The position numbers were made by a program, and so were the translations under genes. Shown in pieces: positions 33,908-45,900 of a stretch of DNA of 64,000 bases. The stretch is from Megaleporinus macrocephalus (lineage: Eukaryota; Chordata; Actinopteri; Characiformes; Anostomidae): NCBI GenBank assembly GCA_021613375.1, contig CM038710.1, positions 28,149,763 through 28,213,762 of the forward strand, written 5' to 3'. How positions within the stretch are numbered: the first letter of the stretch is position 1; every line of letters starts with the position of its first letter. The notes below the pieces were generated by a model. It ran no database searches and was not told the DNA's origin. It was given only the letters and a program-made list of their open reading frames with translations.

Positions 33908-35385
33908 AGACTCTGGCATTTGCTTTTCTATAATAAATGTGGAGTAATCCAAGTCTTGCTTGTCTGTTGTTTTTCTTGTTTTACATTACATCAAGATATG
34001 CTACCATCCTTATTGATTAGTAAGTGTGCCCATGTTTCAGTTGTTAACTCATATCTTATTTTAAATTTACTTGTATGCTGATAAACATATTTTATCAATG
34101 TCATGTTGCATTGTGGCAACTCTAGAACGATAACTTCACGGAAGAAAGAAAAAAGCTTGCCTTTTTTTAGTGTAGGTTAATATACCCTGAATTTCTTTTG
34201 GTCCTTCTGACATGAAATCACACGCAGGAGATAATTTAATTGTCAACAACTGAAAACTCACAGATGGAGATAATGAACAGCGAAGATGGCAAAGTTGTAT
34301 GAAATGTAGAAATTGGGACTACAACTACCTTTTACAGTGAAACAGCACCTAATTGTGGGTTTACTAAAGTAACATGAATAAAACGGAAGCATTCGGCACA
34401 TCCTGAATGTGAGAGTATAATTTGTTGTTGGTCAGCTTTAAATGTGTTTTAACTTTGGTTTTAAGTAATCTCTCTCACTGATGTCGTGCTGTTAATCTCT
34501 CTACTTAAAATGAACAGCTGATCAAACCCAATCTCGAAATTCACCCTGTTTTGGTTTCATATGGAGGTCACTGAATGTATTAATGACTGGAATACCATTA
34601 CACAGTAGTGGAATCTAAAATTAAATGCACCACATCCTTTATTATGTTCATTTTACATTTTTATATCAGTTTGTAACTTCTATGACTAAATAGGATTTAT
34701 ATAAATGTTTTTCCTGCTGGTCCTTAAAGGACCATTCAAAAAATCTTGTGAAGTTCTACAAAATATTTCATACTATCTTAATTCTGTTACATGTTATTTC
34801 TGGCAAATTGCTTTTTGAGGTTTCACCTATAGATAACTGTTCTATCTAACATTGGTGGTGAAAGTCATCAGAAGGAATTAAGTGGAGTTAGTGGCCATGT
34901 TGAAGCTCACCTTTATCCCCTAACAAGATTACAAACTTCCAAGCAGTGAGCAGCAGGAGCAGGAAGAAGACAGTGCGGAGGGCCACACGGTAAGAACGTT
35001 TTATTTCCCAGGCCTGAGTTCGTGCTGCGGTCTGGCTGTTCATGCATACTTGCGTTGTGACCTCAATTGTATTTTAATGAGTATCAGTCAGTTTCAGTTG
35101 TGGTCTCGGGTGGGTTTCCTGTAGTAACTCTGGCTGGAGGATTTGGGAAAAGAATGTTTGAGGAGTCTGTAGGTTCTAAATCAAAGCTTCTAAGCTCCAA
35201 GTGAAGGCTTACTTTGCTTTAGGAAAACAAGCCAGAAGTGCTTTTAATAGAGCATCGTATGGGGGATGTTTTCCCACAAATTTATAGCTTCTGCAAGAAT
35301 AGACTGGTCTTCCTGTTGAAGAAAGAATACATGTTTTTTTCTTTCTTTCCATTTTGGGTTACATGTGTGCTTCACCTCCTCACAG
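33908..35385. other. rpl10a 3' end to the IRAG-like first coding exon
   Basis: AT-rich and mostly featureless. A purine-rich segment ending in a GGCCACACG|GTAAGA donor at ~34989 may be a noncoding first exon of the IRAG-like gene; all three frames across it meet a stop when joined to the next exon without using a downstream ATG. Confidence 0.4.
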
Positions 35386-35435
35386 ACTACATGCATTATT
35401 ATAGAAACGTTCTTAATTTCACTGCTGACCAGAAA

Positions 35436-38400
35436 ATGAGTTCACAGGTGAGTGAGCGTTCTTCCCACACAAGCCTTTTAAAATAGATGTCCTGATAGTT
35501 TGATAGAGTTACCACTAGATGATCTAACCCTGTCTGAAAAAAATGGTTCACTTCATTTGTCTTGTCAGGCATGTAACGACCACAGTCAAAGCAGGAAAGT
35601 GCTGGACAGTGAGGATGACTCTGAGGAAGGTAAATGCTGTGAATGATCCCAACACTACTTCCTTTGTGGGGGCTGGAAATGGAGCGCACTGCCCTTTTAT
35701 AGTCAAAACAGTTCATATTTATAGATAGGAATGGTATTTTCCATCATTCTCAGAAACAAACATTTCTTCGCATTACAGGATCCAGACCAGAAGACCTGCT
35801 GGCCTGGAATGAGCTGTCCATTATGGAGCGACTGGGTCCCAACAGGTGATACTTATGATCTTATGGATTCTAGTTATGCAGACTGGTTAATAGGGGTGTA
35901 TAAAAATATTTAAAAATCGAATATCGGGATATTATGTTTTGTGATACTGTATGGATTCTCAAAAACACAGTATCCATACACAGCTTCCTGGCAGACAGTG
36001 AATCATTGTGTGTTGCGTTTAAACCTCTGACCACTAGATGGCAGTGTTGTAATCATTTTTAGCTCCACTCCAACATTAAGAAGCAGCACAAGGGTGCAAT
36101 GATATTGTAAGCATTGACAAACATGTCCATATAGTGGTGTGTTTTAATAGTAGGATTTGAAAAATCGCAGTATATCGCGATATATTGAATCTTGATCGCA
36201 ATATCATGATACGTATTGTTTTGCCACGTTCTTGCCAATACACAGCACTACTGGTTAAGTGGTCACTTAGCAAGATAGAAAGACCAGTTATTTTCAAAAT
36301 AGCAGATTCTGAAATTTGAACCCTGCAATGTTTTTTTTCTGTGTAGTGTGGACATGACTGAAGAGGAGCTGGAGGTGGGATTTTTGCTATGCACGTTTTG
36401 TACTGTCACATTTATTAGGCTGACAATAAGCTTGATTGTTGAGTCATTGTTAACTGTTGAATAATCATCTCTCTTCTGGTTTAGTTAAAGGCCCTTATGC
36501 TGCTTTTGTCTTACAGGTGCACTTAATTAATATTTTATTCTAATAGCTTGAGCTCCACTTATTTTTAGTTTCATCTTTACATATTTATGTACATTAATGA
36601 ACCAGAAACAGTCATAAATTCTTTGAATCTTTTATTCAAAATTGATTAGAAGTAAAGAGGCTGCATTTCTTACTGTTCTTTTAAGCCTGGTATATGTAAA
36701 TGACCTCTGTTCTGATTGGCTGCCCTGCACTGTGGCTCGTTCAAAAAGCAGCCGAGACTGAAGCACTCTTTGTAATTAGTGATGGGCTCCCAGGCTCTTT
36801 TCAGTGAATCAGATCAATTGGCTCAGCTCAAAAACAGGACATGGCTCTTTTGGCTTCCAAACAGCTCTTGATTATTTAACACTGTTCCTGTTTTTAGTTC
36901 CCAAAATCAGCCATGTTAGTGATATTATCCATCATTTATTTTTTATGAGAACCCATGTGTACTTTCTAATAAATTAATTAACAATACTGCATTATGTTTG
37001 TTTTTTTTCCCCCCTTTTTTTTAAATTGATAAGACAAATAAAATGCCGCGATCACAAGATTGGGCCAAAGGCAGATAAAAGTCAAATATCAGAAGAACTA
37101 ATGAGGCTCACTGGGCTAAGAATTACATGCAAACGGCCAAGAAAAGAATATCAAACACAAAGAGCAGCAGGTGTTTGGATAATAAGGGGGTGGCGCAAGA
37201 ACATGCCATGGAAGTTCATGAGGCCTGTGATTTTCAGTTACAGTGTCATTTGTCTTAATTTACTAAAGAAAAGCAGTAAAAAAAAATCATCTTACCAACG
37301 CGAATGACACTTCAGTGCTTAGAATGTCAGTGTAAATGTGTGAAACTAAAGTGCTGGAGACAGAATAGATGGATATATGTAAACATTAGTCATCACAGAG
37401 ACAATAAAATAAGGGTGGTTTTAAAATTGAAACAGTGTTTACATGCTTCATCAAACATTTGTTAGAAAAACATGATACAAGCTCTTCATAAGGAAAAATC
37501 TGCTGAATAAAAAAAAATAATAAAAAATAATAAAAATAATATGTTCTGACGTGACATGAGTATTATAGCAAAACATAAACTTTACTGTGTTAGTAATTTG
37601 AGCCAAGAGTCTGTTCCACAGTTTTAGTCATTTTATTTACGTCTAAAACCACCAAGAAACCTACATACATCTTATATCGTCACTGTCCAAAGGAAAACAT
37701 GTATCTCAATTTTTGTTGATTTTTAATTTTCCTATATCTTGTGAACATGCTGGACGACAGCTGTTCTATATTATCCTGTGAAAGTTTCATGACGAATGGA
37801 CCAATAGAAATGCTTCAAAGTCACTTCAAAAAAAGACTTACATTGAAAGTTAAGACTGTTTTTGTTTTCGCTCGAAAGATGCTATTTTGGAGATACTTGT
37901 TTTTCTTTGGATACTGACGGTATATATGTTCTTGTATGTTTTATTGATAATCTGGGGGGAGGGGGGGGGTTTCTCTGGGGACTGTATTGCTGTACTACAC
38001 ACTGTATGAAGAACATCATCTTGGGCATCAGAGAGCAGTCTTTTTGTGAGGTAGCTTGAAGTGGCATTTAGTTTTTCAGACATCTGTTTCATATCATCAC
38101 TACTGTGAACAACTATGACTTTCCATGTCAAAACACTCAACATCATGACTTGGTTTACATCTCAACCACTTAATAACGCAGATCTTAAAAACATTGTGGA
38201 ATTCTATTTGCAGTTACTTTAAGGTTTTATAGTTTTTGTAATCTCACCCTTGTGATGCTCTCACAGAATGCCTTTTCCCATCTGGCCCTGGCCTTCCGCT
38301 GTGATCAGTACACACTGGACCAGAGACTGCAGGCAGAGGAACATGCTCGTAACAATGCTGAGAAGAACCTGATGCTGGAGGTACAGAGAGGGCAAGACCT

Positions 38401-41400
38401 ATTGGAGGTAACTGGGCTTATGCAATGGATGTAAAGGAAATGTTCATGGAAATAAATTTAACCCCTTACCCCAAATACAGTCAGTTAACCAAGACTGGTA
38501 TCTGAGGTGTTTTCTCTACTTTTACACTGGAGCCATGAGGCTAACGTAGTAAACGCTGAAGACCAGATTATTCTGCTTTTGTGCATTTTCATAGGTAATT
38601 GTGTGACGTACTGTTAAATAAATTGGACAGGCCTAAAGTTGACTGATGCTACAATTGTCAGGTATGCAACATACTACAGTGTTCATTATTTGTTAGCTAC
38701 AGTAGTCTCATAGCTCCAGTGCAAAACTGAAGAACCCTGGTCTCTTGGATTATCTACTACATTTGAAGTAATACATCTGGAGTAATTATAAAACTGTATC
38801 AGTTTGATGTTAGACTAAATGGTTCAGCAAAACGTGAATGAATTCCAAGCCCGCTCAAACTGATTTGGTGTCTGTTTCTGTGTTTGCAGGCTCTGAAAGG
38901 AATGTGTTTGGACATTAAGCGTGCAAAAGTGATTCAGAGTCTAGAACTGTGTCTGAACGTTATTAGAGGCACCATTGAGAGAATCGGGAACACAGCCGAA
39001 GTGCTTGGGGCCGTCCACCAGGTACAGCACACACCAGGTCACTTTCTTTATGTAGCACCTTTTACAACACATTTTGTTACAAAGCAGATTTAGTGGAAAA
39101 AGCCCACTGAACAAGCCAACAGTGACAGGGGTAGGAAAATACCCATCATCCTCTGGTCGACAGCAGATAACGAGCAGATAAACGTACAGAAGCAATATGA
39201 ACAGAAAATACAGTTACTATACAATACTGAATAAAGTCAAAAGGCAAAAAACAAAGCAACCTGTGATTGCTTTGAGAGGTATTTATATTAGCCAATGATA
39301 ACTGATGACTGTAAGAGGCCTAGGAGTAACACTGAGAAACAGATCTAGTCAATGTTCAACCAGTGACTGCTGTTAGGCTTGTATCACAGTGAAAAACCTT
39401 GATAATAAATTAAGATATATTTGCCTTTTAATCCCTGTTTTATGACATGTTTTAAAGTCCAATGCAAATTTGAAAATGCTTGCAGTGTTGAATTTCCCAT
39501 GTGTGAGTGAGCAGAATATTTCCCACCTTCAGCCACCCAGTCAATAAGTCACCTATTTGCATTTCCTCATCATCACACTCCAGCTCCAGTTTGCCTTTGC
39601 TTTTGCACTGTCAACAACTGCCAGTGGCACTTGTGTCAGTCAGATGGGTGGGACGTTGGGAGAGACTAGAACTACAACTGGAGATACACCATTTAATTAG
39701 CTTTTCAAATTTTCTTGCCATTTGTACACAATTTGTAATATCAAGAAAAGCTCCCCACAGCCATCTTTGTGGAGAGGTGTGAAGTGCCTCTCCAGTGAAA
39801 GCTCTCACCCCTATTACCCCTATTGCTCGCTAGCAACTCAACACAGAGTCCCAACATTTCTCACACAGAGAGCTGCCAGTGTTCCAGATAATCTGATAAA
39901 TTTTCTTCTCTGACATGTTTGTTTATTTGAGACTATCACAATTCCAGCCTTATGTGTGCTGCACAGATGCCTCAAAACAATTCTCAGTTTAGAATCTGAA
40001 GAAGTGGAATGGCTGTTGCAGCAAATTCTTGAGCAGGGAAAACATATGAGTCACGACACTAGGGCGAAAGCCTGGCGGTTGGTTTTGGTTCATCCTTCTT
40101 AAACTTATGATACGTGATGCTAGGAATTTTGCTCGTTTAGTGACCCAGTGAGACCAAGCTGTAAATAATTGAATCTAATTCAGAGGTATTTCCACCACAT
40201 TTATATTTTATTCTAATTACCCAAACATAGATCCGTTTTTTATCATGTTTGACCTTAAAAGTGCACTGAAACTGCTCTTGTGGTGTGCAGGAGGCAAAAG
40301 TAAGCCGTGCTGTGGAGCTGATGGTTGCTCATGTGGAGAAACTCAGACGACGCCATGAAAGAGACATTATGGAGTTGGATGAAATAAAGAAACAGATGCA
40401 GAAGAGCAGCAGAGGCCGACAAGCCTCTGAAATCTGGGGCAAGTTTACACACTTTGCTCATTAACTATCTGCCCACTTTGTTGCACAGCCATGTGATAGT
40501 TAGATTAGAGTTTAGAATTATTTGCCACATGTGTTTGCACACAGTGGAATTCGACCTCCGCATTTAACCCATCTGTGCAGTGAAACACCCACATTTACAC
40601 ACTTCAGTGAACTTACACACTAGGGGGCAGTGAGCATACTTGCCCGGAGCGGTGGGCAGCCCTATCAACGGTTGGGAGTTAGGTGAATTGCTCAAGGCTT
40701 AGGGGATTGAACCGGCAACCTTTCGGACACCTTAACCTTCAGCCCACAACTGCCCAAACACATGGTTCCACTAGGGCTTGAAACCAAGACCTTCTGCGTG
40801 CAAAGCAGACGTCTGTCTGCTGTATGGATTATAGGTCTGCATTAGTTCTATAGGTCTACAGGACTGATTTTTTAATTCCACAAGTTAGACACGCTATAAT
40901 TTTTTCTTCTATATACTAAAATTATTTTTTATTTTACTCTGTTTCTTACACGTGGCTTTTCTACACTCATCATGTTTATGCAAGTTTATTGTTTTTATAT
41001 CACAATTTAGAACCTCTCAATATCTCACTACAATAGATGTGGATGCTTATTTTTTTTCCTCAAACACATTATTCTTGTATTTGCTCTGTTAGAGTGCTTG
41101 TGTTTTAAACTCCACCTCCCAATGAGCTCAGTGTGCTCTGATTGGTGAACTCATCTAATCTGTTCTGGTTGTTTAACCCCCGTAGCAGCGCCTGCTACAA
41201 GTGAGGGTGTGCTAAGTATTCTGGTAGGCAGCCAATAAAGATTGTGTTATAAGATGACGTCACCTTGTAACAGAGGAAAATGCTGGAATTTCAACTAGAT
41301 GTTTCAGACAGCTGAGAAAAGTGGTGACTGTATATTATAACTGACATTATAACTTTGCAGATCGTTTACATGCACATAAAGTTCACTAAGGGAATGAGAT

Positions 41401-42829
41401 GATGGATACATGTAAACAACCTATGTTATGATTGGCTGCCTTGTGTTGGTGCTCTTTCAAAAAGTGTTCCTGGCTGAAACACTCCTTATAACTTCAAGTG
41501 AAGAGGCGGAGCTAATCTGCAGTATACTGAATAGGTGTTTATATGCGTAATAAGTTGGTTTTGTGGCATCACAGGGCTATTTTGCAGCTTTCCTTTCTTA
41601 TACGAGAAATCCAGAGACTGCAGAGTGAATAGTATTTACATACAGTATCTACATCCACTTCTTTAATTCTAGAAAAGATAGACAGATTTGTTTTTCCATG
41701 ATAAGGGCTCTGTACTCCTGTCATTTCCTCCAGCCTTTCTCAATGTGAAACTAACAACCTCATTTCGCCTCTCTTTTCTTCTCTTAGCTTTTTAAAAGCC
41801 GAACTACTCATCCCATAAATACACTGTTACCTACTATCCTTTGTCTACCGAGTCCACTACCACACTTTACAAGCCCTTTCCCACAGCCTTGCTGACATGA
41901 CTTCCTTTTAGCCACGTCTGCATAAACGTGCTGTTTTATATAATCCTCTAAACCACGTTCCCTCTTTGCTTTGCTCAAATGTTGGTGATGGCTTTCACAC
42001 TGATCTCTATACAACCAAATAATCTCTCTTGCAGAAGAAGTAGAGGCCATGCAAAAGCTTGAGAAAGACCCCCATCAGGTAAAACTAGTTTGCTGTTTAT
42101 TTTTGGTCTGATTTTGGACTTTTTGGTCTTTTAATTTTGTGCATTTTTCTTCTTATAAATTTCTTACTTATTAATATTAAAATAAAGTTCTTCTCTGTAG
42201 CAGCCTGCTTTGCGGCGCAGAATCAGTGCTGCTGTCATCTTAAAGCCGGACCAGGTCAGATAATGTTTATGGTTTCTTCCTTACGTAACCAAAGTTATAC
42301 ACCAAAACCAGGTGTATTCATTATGTTCTTGTTTGCCTTATATTTATAGAGGACACAAAAAGGAATCGACTCAAACACTTCATCTCCTGAAGAGATTACA
42401 AAGACGTCAACACAGGTCCAGGTTCCTGACCTGACAGGATCCAGTGAAACGAAGTCAGATCAAAAGAATGATCAGATTGAAGTAAGAAGGTAACACGATT
42501 TATTAAAGACTCTATAAAAACTAACGGGTACTAACTTTTTAAAAATCAGACTGAATCTTATGGTCTGTTATAAATAGTGCTGGGTGTGCACATTTATCAA
42601 GAAAATATAACTTCTCACTGAAATAATCTCACATTTATCAAGCCTAACTGATAATACAGAAGACAACTTACGGGTCATTCCTCCTCAGTGCCCATAGACT
42701 GTCCATTCATGTGGTCCATTTCTCTTTTTTTCCATTGTGAAAGAAGCCAGATATTAATCTATATCCTTCTTCCGTAGTTCTCCAAAGTAGGATAACTACA
42801 GAACAGGGATATATTTGCTTCGGGTAAAT

Positions 42830-42924
<95 letters not shown>

Positions 42925-45900
42925 GGATATATTTTGCAATACTCAGCTTAATGATTATCAAACTGCCTTTGTAATTTAACAGTTTTCTTTTAAAAATGTG
43001 TCAAAAATGCAAACAGATGCTCTTTTAGTTCAAAGGTGGTTTAAACAGCTGAATGATTAGAGTGCTGAGGGTATAAAGAGTCTGGTTTTGGTGTTATTGC
43101 CAAGGTAGCTCTATCAGAAACATTTACACATGCTGTTTCTTTCTTCAGAATAAATATAGTAAGGTTTTAGTATATATTAAACCATTGCAAATACGAAAGA
43201 GTACTTAGTCTTAAACTGCCCCCAAACTTTTGACAGGCTGTGTACAGTGTCCGTAGTAAATTACTGGACTTGCAAAAGTGTCTGAATTCTCCGTAGGCCA
43301 TCCTCAACGTTACCGCACCACAGGCTGAAGGTAACACAATTTATTAAAGACTCTATAAAAACTAACGGGTACTAACTTTTTAAAAATCAGACTGAATCTT
43401 ATGGTCTGTTATAAATAGTGCTGGGTGTGCACATTTATCAAGAAAATATAACTTCACACTGAAATAATCTCACATTTATCAAGCCTAACTGATAATACAG
43501 AAGACAACTTACGGGTCATTCCTCCTCAGTGCCCATAGACTGTCCATTCATGTGGTCCATTTCTCTTTTTTTCCATTGTGAACAACTTTATGTATTTAAA
43601 ATGCAGATGAGGATGTACAGAGAGTAAATAATAAAACTTAAGAATACTGAACAAATGAGGAGAGGGGAAAAAAGTTAAAGAGAGTGAAAGAAAGAAGAGA
43701 AAAGGTGAGACGAGCTGAGATTTAAACATAGAAACAGAGTAAGATATAGTAGTAGTAGTTATAGTTATAATAATAATAATAATAATAATAATAATGGATT
43801 TCCATTGACTTAAGTTGACAAGTTCCTTGATTGATGCAACCATGCAGCATTTCAAATCTGTGCTTTAGTTACTTTCTGAGTTATGAATTGTTCAAACTGG
43901 CCCAGTTGGGTTCTAAATTGCAATTTAAATATGTCTTATTAGTAGGACGGCTACCCACTGTCACAAACGGAGAGCCGAGGAGCCAGGATGCAGGCGCAAG
44001 CCGTTTATTAAGAAACAAAAACACAAAACTCTAACAAGACAACAAAAGAAAACAAGAAACTAGAAACACTGACTTACTGATACATCTACAAAAGAAAACA
44101 GTGACAAGAAGAACAGGAATCCAACAAACAGGTAACAAGGTTTACACTGATATAGACCAAGACAAAACACCAAGCACAGACTAAACAGCCAACCAGGGAT
44201 AAACACAGCAACTAATAACCAACACCTGGGGCTAACAAGAGGAAGACAACACAGAGCAGGTGAAGGGCGGAAACGAGAGGGCGGAGACAAGGCGTACACG
44301 GCTAACATAAATAAAAACCACATGGCAATCTCAGAACAACGTAAATAAAAACAGACCGGCACGAAACAGAGCAGGACGTGACACCCACCCAGAGAGAGAG
44401 AGCGACTAAAACTGTCCTGTAGTGTTTGTAATGAACAGTTCATGTGTTTGTGCCGTTGCCTGCTGTAGACAGTTGGAAAGGTCAGAAGATGGATCTTCAG
44501 CAGCATATAACACCTGCAGTCATCCCTCTTCTCCTCAGTGTTCCTCATCTGAACACCAGCAGGAAACAGACCCGCCTTGTATGATCAAGTATGACCTTTG
44601 CAATTATGAGCCAGATATTAATCTATATCCTTCTTCCGTAGTTCTCCAAAGTAGGATAACTACAGAACAGGGATATATTTGCTTCGGGTAAATACTTTAT
44701 ATATATATATATCTATTATATGGATATTTTTTGCAATACTCAGCTTAATGATTATCAAACTGCCTTTGTAATTTGACAGTTTTCTTTTAAAAATGTGTCA
44801 AAAATGCAAGCAGATGCTCTTTTAGTTCAAAGGTGGTTTAAACAGCTGAATGATTAGAGTGCTGAGGGTATAAAGAGTCTGGTTTTGGTGTTATTGCCAA
44901 GGTAGCACTATCAGAAACACTTACACATGCTGTTGCTTTTTTCAGAATAAACATAGTAAGGTTTTAATATATATTAAGCTATTGCAAATACGAAAGAGTA
45001 CTTGGTCTTTTATATATAACACTCTTTGGAAAACTGTCTCCAAACTTTTGACAGGCTGTGTACAGTGTCCTCAGTTAATTACTGGACTTGCAAAAGTGTC
45101 TGAATTTTCTGTAGGCCATCCTCAACGTTACCGCACCACAGGCTGAAGAGCAAATCAGCATTGGAGAGGAATTCTTCATGGCTCAATGGACCAGAGCACA
45201 GTCTCAACGTGTGCAGGACATTCGCAACTGGCCTGTATGTTACTATTAACAGTCATTCCTTTGCTCATGGGTTTATAAATGCATCAGAGAGCCATGAAGT
45301 TGATGATTCAACCATGTTCATTTTGCAGTGTTCAAATTGATTACAAAAACATTCATTACTTTCTTTCTAAAAATTCTCAGCCTTGTACAAATGTTCAAAA
45401 AGCTTGGCGTACTGTTGTCTGTGTGTGTATTTCACTGCTAAGTAAGCTACACTAGAAAGTTAAAGCTTGTAATTTAGAAAATTATTGCTTTCTAACGCTG
45501 TGATAAACAAAATTGTTCCAAACCCGATACAGTTTGTCATTAGGGGTGTAAAAAAATATTGAAATATTGAATATCAGGATATTATGTTTAGTGATACTGT
45601 ATCGATTCTCAAAAACACTGTATCGATACACAGATTTCTGGCAGACACTGAATCATTGTGTGTTGTGTTTAAAACTCTGACCACTAGATGGCAATGTTGA
45701 AATCCATTTTCAGCTCCACCCCAACATTAACAAGCAGCACAAGGGTGGAACGCTATTGTAAGCATTGGCAAACCTGTTCATATAGAGGTGTGTTTTAAAA
45801 GTAGGATTTTTAAAATCGCAGTATGTTACATGGAACTGACATCATAACGCTCATATCGCTGGAACCTCACAAAAAGATACCCCACACAAGATTTTTTTAG

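Larger units (their letters stand above)
42490..43330 (+). repeat. Tandem duplication, copy 1 (internally deleted)
   Basis: Two blocks, 42490-42741 and 42746-43330, are near-identical to 43331-43582 and 44610-45148. Copy 1 lacks the ~1-kb middle part that holds most of the exon at 44469-44687. It keeps the last ~80 nt of that exon with its donor, and the first 34 nt of the next exon with its acceptor. The two copies differ by scattered single-base changes and TA-repeat length. Confidence 0.9.
43331..45148 (+). repeat. Tandem duplication, copy 2 (carries the functional exons)
   Basis: Holds the intact exon 44469-44687 and the start of exon 45115-45234. It contains the extra segment 43583-44609, which includes a solo LTR. 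The left boundary has GAAG in common with the sequence before copy 1, a possible microhomology. Confidence 0.85.

Noticed and set aside
37026..37307. Plus-strand ORF of 93 codons
   Set aside because: No known similarity; it lies in a repeat-rich intron and has no splice support.
44060..44548. Minus-strand ORF of 162 codons
   Set aside because: It overlaps the solo LTR and an exon of the IRAG-like gene and has no protein similarity.
45115..45234. Alternative reading AILNVTAPQAEEQISIGEEFF in this IRAG-like exon
   Set aside because: That frame does not fit the phases of the flanking exons. The phase-2 frame joins correctly on both sides.
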